A stretch of 64,000 nt of DNA from Brevinema_A sp051647245 (GTDB lineage: Bacteria; Spirochaetota; Brevinematia; Brevinematales; Brevinemataceae): positions 186,001-250,000 of the forward strand of contig JBOFDS010000011.1 in assembly GCA_051647245.1 (NCBI GenBank), in the 5' to 3' direction. Position 1 is the stretch's first letter; every line of letters starts with the position of its first letter. The position numbers were made by a program, and so were the translations under genes. The notes under the pieces were generated by a model, which did not search any database, was not told where the DNA came from, and saw only the letters and a list, made by a program, of their open reading frames with translations. Below, piece after piece: positions 46,559 to 55,724 of the stretch.

Positions 46559-46587
46559 TTGAAAAAAAAGTGAAATTATACTATACT
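46559..46587 (+). promoter_or_regulatory. der operon promoter
   Basis: TTGAAA (46559-46564), 17-bp spacer, TATACT (46582-46587), about 37 bp before the der start. Confidence 0.78.
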
Positions 46588-46623
46588 ATAAAGATATATA
46601 TTTTTAATTAGGTGTCATATTTT

Positions 46624-48054
46624 ATGGATAAATTAATGCCTGTTGTGGCGATAGTCGGTCGCCCAAACACAGGAAAATCTTCACTTTTTAATTACCTCGT
46701 TGGTGAGCGTAAATCGATCGTCGATCCCACAGAAGGCGTAACTAGAGATATTATCTCCGGAACCTCTGCACACAAACAATACCCACGTTTTATGGCGTGG
46801 GACACTGCTGGTTACCTTGAAACCGAAAATACCATCGATGCCTTAGCACAGACAAAAATTGCTTATGCGGTGAAGCACGCTGATATTGTTTTGTTAGTTG
46901 TTGATGCTCAAAATCCACATCCTCTTGATGATGAGCTTGCTTTAATCATCAAAAAAGAAAATCGCGAAGCAATCATTGTAGCAAACAAAGCTGACAATAG
47001 ATCTTTGGAACAAACTTCCAGTGAATTTTATGCCCTAGGTTTTGAGCAAGTAGTTCCTGTTTCCGTTGTCCAAAAACGTGGAATGTCTACTCTTCTTGAA
47101 ACTATTGAAGATAAAATGTTTAATCTTGATGGCGTCTTTGCAGACGATTCCGCAGAAGCTGAAGAAACAGACGAAGTTCGTATCGCGATTATCGGCCGTC
47201 CAAACGCTGGTAAATCACAGCTCCTCAACACATTACTCGGTTATGATAGAATGATTGTGAGTGAGGTTGCTGGCACAACACGTGATGCAACAGATGAAAT
47301 CATTTTTCATAACAATCGTAAGATTCGTATCACAGACACAGCTGGTATCAAGCGTAACGCAAAAATTAAAGATGATATCGAATACTACGCAACCGTTCGT
47401 TCGGCTCAGGCGATCGAGCATGCGGAAGTTGCGATTTTGTTGATCGATGCACACGCGTCTGTCGATGAGATTGCACGTCATGATAAGATCCTCGCAAGTA
47501 TGGTTCAAGATAAAAAACGTGCTATGGTTTTTGCTTTGAACAAATGGGATCTCCTTAAACCAGAAGAAAATAACGGAAAACAAAACCAAGATTTGATGAA
47601 ATTTATGGAAGATAAGGTTCGCCGAGCTCTCCCTGAATTTAATCACATTCCTTTGTGTTTTATTTCTGGACAAGAAAACTATAAAACCGATAAGCTTCTC
47701 GAAACCGCTATCAAAGTCCGTGATGACTTCCATTACCGTGTTGTTACAGGCACCTTGAATAAGTGGCTCTCCGAAAACTTTATCGAATATGAAGGTGAAA
47801 AAGCCGCTTCTCGCCTCAAGATCTATTACGGATCCCAAGTCTATGCAGCTCCACCGCGTTTTGTGTTTTTCATCAATAAAAAGGATCACCTTAGAAAAGA
47901 TTTCCCAAGATTTCTTGAGAAGAAAATGCGTATTGCGTTTGAATTCTTAGGGGTGCCTATTACGATGACTTTCCGTGAACGCGATGAAGAACGTCCAAAA
48001 AGTAAAAGAACGGGATTTAGAAAACCAACCCATAAGAGAGGCGATCATGCTTAA
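46624..48054 (+). CDS. der: Ribosome-assembly GTPase Der
   Basis: Double-GTPase needed for 50S maturation. About 476 residues with two G domains, GRPNTGKSS, DTAGY and NKAD in the first and GRPNAGKSQ, DTAGI and NKWD in the second, then a KH-like C-terminal domain and a basic tail. The frame opens at a GTG at 46612. The ATG at 46624 with AGGTG 9 nt upstream is at least as good and matches relatives better. Its last codons overlap the start of bcp by 8 bp. Confidence 0.95.
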   Translation: MDKLMPVVAIVGRPNTGKSSLFNYLVGERKSIVDPTEGVTRDIISGTSAHKQYPRFMAWDTAGYLETENTIDALAQTKIAYAVKHADIVLLVVDAQNPHPLDDELALIIKKENREAIIVANKADNRSLEQTSSEFYALGFEQVVPVSVVQKRGMSTLLETIEDKMFNLDGVFADDSAEAEETDEVRIAIIGRPNAGKSQLLNTLLGYDRMIVSEVAGTTRDATDEIIFHNNRKIRITDTAGIKRNAKIKDDIEYYATVRSAQAIEHAEVAILLIDAHASVDEIARHDKILASMVQDKKRAMVFALNKWDLLKPEENNGKQNQDLMKFMEDKVRRALPEFNHIPLCFISGQENYKTDKLLETAIKVRDDFHYRVVTGTLNKWLSENFIEYEGEKAASRLKIYYGSQVYAAPPRFVFFINKKDHLRKDFPRFLEKKMRIAFEFLGVPITMTFRERDEERPKSKRTGFRKPTHKRGDHA

Positions 48055-48517
48055 AAAAGGCGACAAAGCACCAAGTTTTAACCTTCCCCAAAGTGATGGG
48101 ACAATGGTATCTTCAGATGATTACAAAAATAAATGGTATATCCTTTATTTTTATCCAAAAGATAATACCCCTGGTTGCACAAGACAGGCTACTGAGTTTA
48201 CACATTTAAAACAAGAATTTCAAGATCTTGGCGTCGACATCATCGGTGTGAATGCTGATTCTATGGAATCTCATGAAAAGTTTTGTAGCAAACACAAACT
48301 TGAAGTCATTCTCTTATCTGATTCTGAAAAAGAGCTTCTGAAGGCTTATAAAGTCTGGGGTGAGAAAAAATTCATGGATACAATCTATCAAGGCTTGATC
48401 CGCAGTACTTTTATCATCAACCCTGACGGGAATCTTGAAGAAGCAATGTATAATATTAAGGTGGCTGGCCATGCAGAACGTGTGCTCAAAAACCTCAAAA
48501 AAATCTTAGGAAAATAA
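48047..48517 (+). CDS. bcp: Thiol peroxidase, Bcp type
   Basis: Peroxiredoxin that removes hydrogen peroxide and organic peroxides. 156 residues with the AhpC/TSA pattern GDKAPSFNLP and the peroxidatic Cys in DNTPGCTRQATEF. The resolving Cys five residues later, common in Bcp, is Thr here (CTRQAT). It is therefore a one-Cys type or uses another Cys such as that in KFCSKH. AGAGG precedes the ATG at 48047, which lies inside the end of der, so the two are coupled. The frame opens earlier, but without a ribosome site. Confidence 0.93.
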   Translation: MLKKGDKAPSFNLPQSDGTMVSSDDYKNKWYILYFYPKDNTPGCTRQATEFTHLKQEFQDLGVDIIGVNADSMESHEKFCSKHKLEVILLSDSEKELLKAYKVWGEKKFMDTIYQGLIRSTFIINPDGNLEEAMYNIKVAGHAERVLKNLKKILGK

Positions 48518-48529
48518 CTCGAGGATTCT

Positions 48530-49495
48530 ATGAAAATCGTACTACCATTAGCAGGGAAGGGTACAAGACTCCTCCCTCACACAGAAAACACACCAAAACC
48601 ACTGATGTATGTAGCTGGGGCAACAATTTTGGATCATTTACTATCCAAGTTGATTCCACTCAATCCGACAGAATTTGTATTCATCGTCGGATACTTAAAA
48701 GAACAAATTATCGACCACATGAAAACACATTATCCTGATCTCCCTGTGCGTTTTGTTGAGCAACCAAATCCTCAAGGACTCGGTCATGCTATTTATCAAG
48801 CACGTGATGCTTTTTCAAAAGATGAAGATATGATGGTTGTCCTCGGTGATCAAACTTTCGTTGTGCCTTGGGAAAAATTGATCGATTCTTCCGCTAATGT
48901 TCTTTGTGTAACTAAAGTAGAAGACCCTTCAAGCTTTGGTGTTGTTATGGTTGACGAGAACCATAAGATCCTCGAAATGGAAGAAAAACCTGAAAATCCT
49001 AAAAGTGATTTGGCGATCTCAGGGATTTATTACTTCCCATCAGCGCAGTCTGTCTTCTCCACAATCGCACATCAAATCGCTAAAGATATCCGTACCAAAG
49101 GCGAGATCCAAATTACCGATTCTATGCGTATTATGATGGATTCTGGTGAAGTGTTCAAAGCTGTCGAAATTCAAGAATGGAACGATTGCGGCAATCACAC
49201 AGATCTCCTCTCAGCAAACCAAACTTTGTTGAAAGATCTTGCTGAGCATCCTAAATTTGATGACTCTGTGAAGATTATTGAGCCTGTAACCATTCATCCT
49301 AGTGTGAAAATTACAAATAGTACCGTAGGACCAAATGTTTCTATCGATGCTGATTGTATGATTTCAAACGCTACCATCTCCAATAGTGTCCTCAATCAAA
49401 ATGTTCAAGTAAGCGATGCGGAAGTCCTAGATTCTTATATTGGGGCTGATGTAAAAATCACTAATACAAAAAACACCAACAATCATCTTGCTTAG
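48530..49495 (+). CDS. NDP-sugar pyrophosphorylase-like nucleotidyltransferase
   Basis: 321 residues. The N-terminal nucleotidyltransferase domain has the signature PLAGKGTRLLPHTENTPKPL, then QPNPQGLGHAI, the metal/sugar residues VLGDQTF, and SGIYYF with WNDCGN. The C-terminal part (about 250-315) shows hexapeptide-like repeats of a left-handed helix. It resembles glucose-1-phosphate thymidylyl/uridylyltransferases. The sugar and nucleotide cannot be told from sequence, and no dTDP-rhamnose or capsule genes are near. GAGGA precedes the ATG. It is third in the der-bcp operon. Confidence 0.88.
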   Translation: MKIVLPLAGKGTRLLPHTENTPKPLMYVAGATILDHLLSKLIPLNPTEFVFIVGYLKEQIIDHMKTHYPDLPVRFVEQPNPQGLGHAIYQARDAFSKDEDMMVVLGDQTFVVPWEKLIDSSANVLCVTKVEDPSSFGVVMVDENHKILEMEEKPENPKSDLAISGIYYFPSAQSVFSTIAHQIAKDIRTKGEIQITDSMRIMMDSGEVFKAVEIQEWNDCGNHTDLLSANQTLLKDLAEHPKFDDSVKIIEPVTIHPSVKITNSTVGPNVSIDADCMISNATISNSVLNQNVQVSDAEVLDSYIGADVKITNTKNTNNHLA

Positions 49496-49507
49496 GAATT
49501 TCAAAGG

Positions 49508-49535
49508 AAAAGACCTCTTTATAGAGGTCTTTTTT
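49508..49535. terminator. Bidirectional terminator after the nucleotidyltransferase gene
   Basis: 11-bp stem AAAAGACCTCT / AGAGGTCTTTT with a 4-nt loop and a T run. It nearly matches the stem of the tRNA terminator at 37292-37316. Confidence 0.9.
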
Positions 49536-49539
49536 TGTG

Positions 49540-50148
49540 TTAAATAACAATACTGTTTTTGATGACTTGTAGTTTGAGAGGAGAAAACTCTTCCAAATTC
49601 TCTGCAATGTGGAGATACTTCTCGTAGAGGGTTTTGTCTTCTTTTTTGAAAGTAAGCAACGCCTTCTCTAAGGTTCTCACGTAAGCCTTGAGGATGTAGG
49701 CTTCTTTTCTTTTGGCAAGTGTTTCTTCATACAGCTTCAGTGCCTTCTCGAAATTCCCCTCATATTCCTCAAACTTTGCGTAGGCATAGAGATGGTAATA
49801 GGTTTTCTTCTCAATATTATCAAAATAATCTCGAGCCAATTCCTTCTCGCGCAAAGCATCGTAATTTTGAGCAAGCAAAAACATCTGATTTTTTCGGTAC
49901 GATTTGTGTGTTGTTTTTGGTAAGAGATCAAGTAATAAACGATTACTCTGTTCAAACTCCCCAACTTGGTGCAAAAATTTTGCATAGTGATAGGCAATCT
50001 TGTCGTCTTTCTGCCAAAATTTAGGATTCTTTTCTAAAATTTGAACAGCAATATCCGGTCTTTTATCATATTTTTTAGGATCAAAACTCTCAGCCCAGAT
50101 ATTTAGAACAATCAAGTTACTGAGTAAAAATAAGATTTTCTGTATCAT
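49540..50148 (-). CDS. Exported TPR-like protein
   Basis: About 202 residues. The signal peptide ends near IWAES. The rest is alpha-helical repeats resembling TPRs (KIAYHYAKFLHQVGEFEQSNRLLLDL; YAYAKFEEYEGNFEKALKLYEETLAKR). The start is taken as the ATG at 50146-50148; a GTG at 50160 is also possible, and neither has a strong ribosome site. The 5' end lies inside the last codons of smc (overlap about 32 bp in another frame), so translation likely depends on smc. Confidence 0.78.
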   Translation of the reverse strand: MIQKILFLLSNLIVLNIWAESFDPKKYDKRPDIAVQILEKNPKFWQKDDKIAYHYAKFLHQVGEFEQSNRLLLDLLPKTTHKSYRKNQMFLLAQNYDALREKELARDYFDNIEKKTYYHLYAYAKFEEYEGNFEKALKLYEETLAKRKEAYILKAYVRTLEKALLTFKKEDKTLYEKYLHIAENLEEFSPLKLQVIKNSIVI

Positions 50149-53100
50149 CAAATGCCACACTCACGATCTTGGAACAACCTTGCTCCTCCATCGTCACCCC
50201 AAATAAAACATCACACACTTCGAGGGTCGATTTGGAGTGGGAGACGACCACAAATTGGCTTGTCCCACGGAAACGGACGAGCATTCTTTTGTAACGATCG
50301 ATATTCTCGTCGTCAAGAGGCGCGTCCATCTCGTCAAGAATAACGAATGGAGTCGGTTTTAATTCAAGAATAGAAAAGATCACCGCGATCGCCACCATCG
50401 CACGTTGCCCTCCGGAGAGGAGACTGACGTTTTGGAATTTTTGTCCAGGAGGCTCCGCCATGATATCGATACCAGAGCGGAGTGGGTCGGTCTTGTCCTT
50501 GAGGATGAGGTCGGCACGCCCTCCATCGAAAAGCTCGGAGAAAAGACGCTTGAACGCTTTTCGGATCTCTTCAAATGCTACGAGAAAGCGTTCTGCAGAT
50601 TCTTTGTTGGTGTCATTGATGAGCTGTTCGGTATCTGAAGCAGCTGATTCAATGTCTTCTTTTTGGAAAATCAAATTAGCGTATTTTTCTTTTGTGCTTT
50701 GGAATTGTTCGATCGCGAGGAGGTTGACATTTCCGAGTTGATTCAGGCGATCTCTATATTCACGGATCTGATTGTTAAGATATTCTGTTGTTTCGTGACT
50801 TTCGAGGATGATTTCACCTTCGGATAGCTTGAATTGCTCGTAGACACTCTCACGAATCTTAGCAAGGGTGTCCTTTCTTTCAGCGATAGACGAAGCAATG
50901 TCGTCACGTCTCACCGTGAGTTTCGTGTATTGCTCGACAGAGTCTTTATGTGTCTGCTCAAGAATCTTTTTCGCATGACGGAGATCTGCAATTTCTTCAG
51001 CGTTTTGTTTCATTTGATCTTGTAATTTACTGAGTTCAGGTTGAAGTTCATCTTGCTCAAGCTGCAAATCGTCAATCTCTTCCTCAAGATTTGCGATTGT
51101 TTTGACAATATTTGCCTTATCTGATTCAAAATTTTGGATCTGACGTTGGAAGTCTGCGATACGATCTTCAAGAGATTTTATATCCGCTTTCAAGGCACGG
51201 GATTGTGTCTCAGCATTGTTGTAATTAATACGTGCGTTGGTGAGATCCTCTTGAATGGTGTTGTGTTTATGTCTGAGCGAACCGTGTTTTTGATCATATT
51301 CAGCAATAGCAAGTTCAGCTTTTTCAAGACGAGAAGCCTGTGTATCCATCTCTTTTTTGATCTGTTCAAATTGTGTAGTGGATTTGGTGAGTTGGTTTTT
51401 TGCATCCAATACAAGCTTTAGAGCTTTTTGATGTTCCCGTTCTGAAGTTTTGAAAAGAGATTGTTGTTCGGTTAATTGCTGGAAGATAGTTGTTTCTTCA
51501 CTTGCAAGCAGATCAATTTCGCCTCTAAGAATATTTGTTTGAGCACGTTTTTCAGCGATTTTAAGTGAAATGTTATCGATCTCATTTGCGAAGGCGATTT
51601 TTTCAGAGAAAGCACCACCCTCTCCAAAAATATTCCCAAGCAATTTCTCGTAAGCTTCATCCGTCTCATTAAGGGCAGATTTCAGCTCATTTAAAGAAGA
51701 AAGATCCAAAACTTTCGCCGCTGAGGCGAGATTTTCGAGTTTAGACATGATGTGAGAGAGGCGTTCTTTGCGTGCTGGAGAGCCTTCGTTGAAGGTTTTG
51801 AGGTTTTCGATCTGCTCGTCGATACTTTTTAAGATCTTCGCATCACAATTCTTTGATTCAGCGAGAGCTTTGTTGAGATCTTTTTCTAAAGCTGCAATGG
51901 CACTTTCTTCGCTTTTTAGCTTATCGTTGACTTGATTTTTTTGAGTAGAAAGTTTATTCTTTTCGGTTTCGATCCCTGTGATTTTGTCTTGAAGCTTTTT
52001 GATTTCTTTTTCTTCTTCATCGGCAACGAGGCTTTTTGATTTGATTTCTTCATTAAGGCGGAGAATATTCGATTCTTCTACAAAAATTTGCCCCTTAAAT
52101 TCAGCGATCTGCTTTCTCATGTGATCGATGTCATCTCTGGTGATGGTCTTTTGAAAACCAATCTCCGATGAGATTTTGTGCAATTCTGTCTCAAGAGCTT
52201 CGGTTTCATTTTTGAGTTCTTGTTGTTTTTCTTCTGCTGAATCAAGAATGCTTTTTGCATGTTGCTGCTTTTTCTCAGCGTCACTGAGCGCATCTCTTTT
52301 CTCTTCGACCGTGTCTTCCCATTCTTCAACACGCTCAAAGTCCTGCTTAGCACGGACTTCAAGTTCATAAAGACGAGACTTGTTATCGGCAAGATTTTTC
52401 TTCACCATATCAAGGCGAGTACGAGACTCAGCAAGCTCTTTTTCCAAACGGAGATGTTTGTCATTCATTTGGCCAAAAAGACGTTCTTTGTCCCCAAGAG
52501 ATTCGTCATTCATACCTATCTGCTTTTCAATATCGTTTAGTTGCTGCGTAAGTGGGGTGAGGGTTTCGATGATCTTCGTGACTTCATTTTCACGACGGTT
52601 GATCTCACGTTTCATATTTTCGACGCGAGAAACTTCAAATTTGACTTCAAGTTGGCGGAGTTCTGTGTTGAGAGCATTGTAATTTTCAGCATCAGCAGCT
52701 TGTACTTCAAGGGTAATAATATCTTTTTCAAGCCTATCTATCGTTTCTTGGAGACGCTCAAGATTTTCACGTGCTTGAGCAAGTTTTTTTTCAGCTTCTT
52801 CTTTGCGGAATTTAAACTTAGAAATCCCAGCAAAATCTTCAAACAAAACACGTCGATCTTCCGCAGATTCTGAGAGCAAACGGTCAATTTTTCCTTGTTC
52901 AAAGATCGCATAGGAATCACGCCCAACACCTGTGTCCAAAAAGAGCTCCGTAGTATCTTTGAGGCGGGAACGGACACCATTCACGAAGTACTGCCCCTCA
53001 CCAGAGCGGAACACACGACGACCAATGGACACTTCAGGGAATTCAAGGGGGAGCCAATTTAGTTCATTATTGAAAGTGAGTGAAACGTCAGCCATTCCTG

Positions 53101-53329
53101 CTGCAGAACGGTGTTTTGTCCCAGCAAAGATAATGTCTTGCATTTTTTCACCACGAAGGGAGCGAGCACTTTGTTCACCAAGTACCCACTTCATCGATTC
53201 GACGACGTTAGATTTGCCACAACCATTAGGCCCGACAATCCCCGTAATCCCTTCGGAGAATTCAATATATGTTCTTTTTCCAAATGACTTAAATCCAGAA
53301 ATTTCCAACGATTGCAAATAAACAGCCAT
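50117..53329 (-). CDS. smc: Chromosome segregation SMC protein, short and hinge-poor
   Basis: Condensin-like ATPase of chromosome organisation. 1,070 residues against about 1,180 usual. The N-terminal head has Walker A GPNGCGKSN (33-41). The C-terminal head has LSGGQRAMVAIA and FVILDEMDAPLDDEN, and long coiled coils lie between. The canonical hinge (about 180 residues, ending in a GRxTFLP-type motif) is not recognisable. Only a short non-coil stretch of about 60-70 residues (about 512-580, EGSPARKERL ... NIFGEGGAF) interrupts the coils. GAGGT precedes the ATG. scpA/scpB are not nearby; parB and parS, with which SMC normally works, are in the same window. Confidence 0.93.
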   Translation of the reverse strand: MAVYLQSLEISGFKSFGKRTYIEFSEGITGIVGPNGCGKSNVVESMKWVLGEQSARSLRGEKMQDIIFAGTKHRSAAGMADVSLTFNNELNWLPLEFPEVSIGRRVFRSGEGQYFVNGVRSRLKDTTELFLDTGVGRDSYAIFEQGKIDRLLSESAEDRRVLFEDFAGISKFKFRKEEAEKKLAQARENLERLQETIDRLEKDIITLEVQAADAENYNALNTELRQLEVKFEVSRVENMKREINRRENEVTKIIETLTPLTQQLNDIEKQIGMNDESLGDKERLFGQMNDKHLRLEKELAESRTRLDMVKKNLADNKSRLYELEVRAKQDFERVEEWEDTVEEKRDALSDAEKKQQHAKSILDSAEEKQQELKNETEALETELHKISSEIGFQKTITRDDIDHMRKQIAEFKGQIFVEESNILRLNEEIKSKSLVADEEEKEIKKLQDKITGIETEKNKLSTQKNQVNDKLKSEESAIAALEKDLNKALAESKNCDAKILKSIDEQIENLKTFNEGSPARKERLSHIMSKLENLASAAKVLDLSSLNELKSALNETDEAYEKLLGNIFGEGGAFSEKIAFANEIDNISLKIAEKRAQTNILRGEIDLLASEETTIFQQLTEQQSLFKTSEREHQKALKLVLDAKNQLTKSTTQFEQIKKEMDTQASRLEKAELAIAEYDQKHGSLRHKHNTIQEDLTNARINYNNAETQSRALKADIKSLEDRIADFQRQIQNFESDKANIVKTIANLEEEIDDLQLEQDELQPELSKLQDQMKQNAEEIADLRHAKKILEQTHKDSVEQYTKLTVRRDDIASSIAERKDTLAKIRESVYEQFKLSEGEIILESHETTEYLNNQIREYRDRLNQLGNVNLLAIEQFQSTKEKYANLIFQKEDIESAASDTEQLINDTNKESAERFLVAFEEIRKAFKRLFSELFDGGRADLILKDKTDPLRSGIDIMAEPPGQKFQNVSLLSGGQRAMVAIAVIFSILELKPTPFVILDEMDAPLDDENIDRYKRMLVRFRGTSQFVVVSHSKSTLEVCDVLFGVTMEEQGCSKIVSVAFDDTENLIFTQ

Positions 53330-53356
53330 ACGACCTCTTCAGTTTAGAGTATGCAT

Positions 53357-53386
53357 ATTATACTATAAAAAATAGAGATTTGTAAA
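53357..53386 (-). promoter_or_regulatory. smc promoter
   Basis: Minus-strand TTTACA (53381-53386), 18-bp spacer, TATAAT (53357-53362). Confidence 0.75.
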
Positions 53387-53432
53387 GCGGAAATTTTTTC
53401 TAAAAAAAATAATTATTTTTTTGTAAAGTGTT

Positions 53433-53461
53433 TTCATAACTCTCCGAAAAGTACATATAAT
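53433..53461 (+). promoter_or_regulatory. Promoter for the RlpA/SPOR gene
   Basis: TATAAT at 53456-53461 with a weak TTCATA at 53433-53438 (spacer 17), about 65 bp before the ATG. Confidence 0.5.
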
Positions 53462-53526
53462 ATATTATAAATTTAGAGCATATTGAAAGATAAAACCTAT
53501 CTATATGTAACTTTGTGGAGGAGTCC

Positions 53527-54807
53527 ATGGAAAAACTTTTCTTAGGGACAATGAGAACCCTTGTATTCGTTTTTGGCGTGTTGTTCGCGAGCAACGCCAT
53601 TAACCTTTCCCAAGCAACGTATGCTCAAGAAGCAACACCGCAATTCTTATACGGTATTGCTGCTTGGTATGGGGATGATTTTGCAGGGAAACAAACAGCT
53701 AGCGGAGAAATGTATTCTCCAACAGCACTAACAGCAGCACATCGCTCACTACCTTTTGGTACGAAAGTCGAAGTTGAAAATTTGAGCAATGGCCGTAAAA
53801 TTCAGGTTATTATTAATGATAGAGGGCCTGCTGCTCAAAATCGTATTTTAGATTTATCGAAGCAAGCTGCAGAAGCTTTAGGAATGCTCGAAGATGGGAC
53901 AACATTTGTAAAAGCAACAGTTGTTGAGCTTGGTTCTTCTACGCCAGCTCCTGTCCAAGCTCCAGCAAATCCAGTAGGACAAGATATTGTTCCAGCATCT
54001 CAAGCATCTCCAGCCACACCTGTTCCAACACAGGAAACACCAGCTCAAGCTACACCTCCTGCTGCTGCACCTGTAACTAGCAATACAGCTTTATTAGATC
54101 AAGATCTTACAGCTTTATTTGCGGATGCAGATCAGGAACTTGCATTTATGGATGATGATGAATTTTCCACACAGCCTTCAGATATTAAAACTCAAGAATT
54201 ACCAGGAATGGGTCAACAGTATCCAAGTGCAGCTAATGATGTTATGATCAATGACCCTTTGGCTGACCTTTCTATTGGTGAAGAGGACGAATTTGTTGCT
54301 GCGCAGCTCCCACCTGAATCTGTGCTTAATACAGCTCCAAAAGCTTTCAATACTAACACCCCTGCTGAAGCAGATCCTTTTGCAGATTTGTTTGATCAAC
54401 CAGCAGATCCTGCAGCTTTCCAAAGAAATGTAGTCGCGCAAAGAGAAACCGTAACGGTAACAAATTACTTAGCTCCTATTACTAATGTTGTAACACTGCC
54501 AGCGTCTGAAGTTGTTTTGACAAACTTCAATGCAAGTACACCTCCTGCAATGCCAAGTCAATTGCAAGGTGATAATTTTATTGTTCAAGTAGGCGCCTTC
54601 TCTAAACAAAAATTAGCGATGGATGTCTATGAAAAACTTAGACGTGCAGGACTTAATGCCTTTATCACTGATGTGAAAATCAAAGGTAAAAACTTAATCC
54701 GCGTACGTGTTGGTTACTTCAAAACAATGGATGAAGCAGTAACTGTCTCTCAATCTGTTGCAGATCAATTCCAACTCGAAAGTCGTATCATTAAAGTCGA
54801 ATACTAA
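53527..54807 (+). CDS. rlpA: RlpA-like double-psi beta-barrel protein with SPOR domain
   Basis: About 426 residues. The signal peptide ends near TYAQE and has no lipobox, unlike lipoprotein RlpA. The DPBB domain (about 35-125) has GIAAWYGDDFAGKQTASGE, the His of TAAHRSLPFGT, and NDRGPAAQNRILDLS with the catalytic-type Asp residues. RlpA enzymes are septal lytic transglycosylases acting on denuded glycan. A long Ala/Pro/Asp-rich linker (about 135-335) leads to a C-terminal SPOR domain (about 350-426), which binds denuded septal peptidoglycan. GGAGGAG directly precedes this ATG; the frame opens four codons earlier. Confidence 0.92.
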   Translation: MEKLFLGTMRTLVFVFGVLFASNAINLSQATYAQEATPQFLYGIAAWYGDDFAGKQTASGEMYSPTALTAAHRSLPFGTKVEVENLSNGRKIQVIINDRGPAAQNRILDLSKQAAEALGMLEDGTTFVKATVVELGSSTPAPVQAPANPVGQDIVPASQASPATPVPTQETPAQATPPAAAPVTSNTALLDQDLTALFADADQELAFMDDDEFSTQPSDIKTQELPGMGQQYPSAANDVMINDPLADLSIGEEDEFVAAQLPPESVLNTAPKAFNTNTPAEADPFADLFDQPADPAAFQRNVVAQRETVTVTNYLAPITNVVTLPASEVVLTNFNASTPPAMPSQLQGDNFIVQVGAFSKQKLAMDVYEKLRRAGLNAFITDVKIKGKNLIRVRVGYFKTMDEAVTVSQSVADQFQLESRIIKVEY

Positions 54808-54811
54808 ATCA

Positions 54812-54840
54812 AAAAAATCCCCCAGATAGGGGGATTTTTT
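54812..54840. terminator. Bidirectional terminator after rlpA
   Basis: 12-bp perfect stem AAAAAATCCCCC / GGGGGATTTTTT with a 5-nt loop, between convergent genes. Confidence 0.92.
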
Positions 54841-54845
54841 GTTGT

Positions 54846-55724
54846 CTATTTTTTTGTGATGAAGTTGACGATTTCTTTAATCGCATCTGCTTTGATAGGA
54901 TCAAAATTCAAAATATCATGTCTGCTTCCAGGAACATCCGGACTGAGTGGTGTGGAAAAAGTAACACGTTCAACATGAGGAATTTGTGTCATGATTTTAT
55001 CAGAGTTGCTGTAAGGAACTGTTTGGTCGTATTTTTCGTAAACAAGTAAAGTAGGGGTGTCAATTTTGTGGAGATTCTTAAAAGTACGTCTAAGACCAAG
55101 TTTGAAAGAGTGAATTGTTAAGGCAAAATACCAATCCTTCAAGGCAGGGTCTGCTTGATTTGTCATCGCAATACCATGTCTTTTATTAAAATGCATGAAT
55201 CCTGAAAAGATAACTTGGAGATTTTTTTTGAAGCCAAGATCTTTATTCACAAGACTAATAGGGCTGGCAACAATTACAAGTTTCTTCAAAAATGGAAGAC
55301 TAGGAGCTAAGGTCATCGCTAAGGAGCCACCTTGGGAGTGTCCGAGAAGAACTACCTCATCATAAGTACCACTATGTGCGAGGATCTTTTTCAAGGCCAC
55401 TCTCAAAGAATCATCCCATTGATAAGGATCTTGAGCCATGAGCTCTTCTGTGGTAAGAGCAGAGTTTGGGAGGGTAGGAGCATAGAAATCGTAGCCTTCT
55501 TTAGTGATTTCTGGAACAAGATGTTGATAGACTGTTGGATCACTATACATTCCATGAAGTGCAACAACGATTTTTTTGTTACCTTCTTTTTTGTACCAAA
55601 AATCTTCTGTAGAAGAGTATTTTTTATCAAATACAGCTTCTGTAGATTTTGGGTAGAAAATCATGGTTTGAGTCATAAGGTAAAGAAAAATAGCCGTAAC
55701 TGCGGCTGCGATACTATAATACAT
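54846..55724 (-). CDS. Membrane-anchored alpha/beta hydrolase
   Basis: 292 residues. An N-terminal hydrophobic segment (about 3-20) probably anchors it at the inner membrane with the enzyme outside. The hydrolase domain shows the oxyanion HGM motif (VVALHGMYSDP), the nucleophile elbow GHSQGG (Ser near residue 131), the acid LLVYEKYDQTVPYS and the His in PGSRHDIL. It resembles carboxylesterase/monoglyceride-lipase types; the substrate is unknown. The start lies inside the end of dprA (11-bp overlap), with AAAGGAG upstream. Confidence 0.88.
   Translation of the reverse strand: MYYSIAAAVTAIFLYLMTQTMIFYPKSTEAVFDKKYSSTEDFWYKKEGNKKIVVALHGMYSDPTVYQHLVPEITKEGYDFYAPTLPNSALTTEELMAQDPYQWDDSLRVALKKILAHSGTYDEVVLLGHSQGGSLAMTLAPSLPFLKKLVIVASPISLVNKDLGFKKNLQVIFSGFMHFNKRHGIAMTNQADPALKDWYFALTIHSFKLGLRRTFKNLHKIDTPTLLVYEKYDQTVPYSNSDKIMTQIPHVERVTFSTPLSPDVPGSRHDILNFDPIKADAIKEIVNFITKK

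Noticed and set aside
47233..47889. A 218-codon open frame antisense to der
   Set aside because: It is fully inside a strongly conserved GTPase gene and has no supporting motif or start signal.
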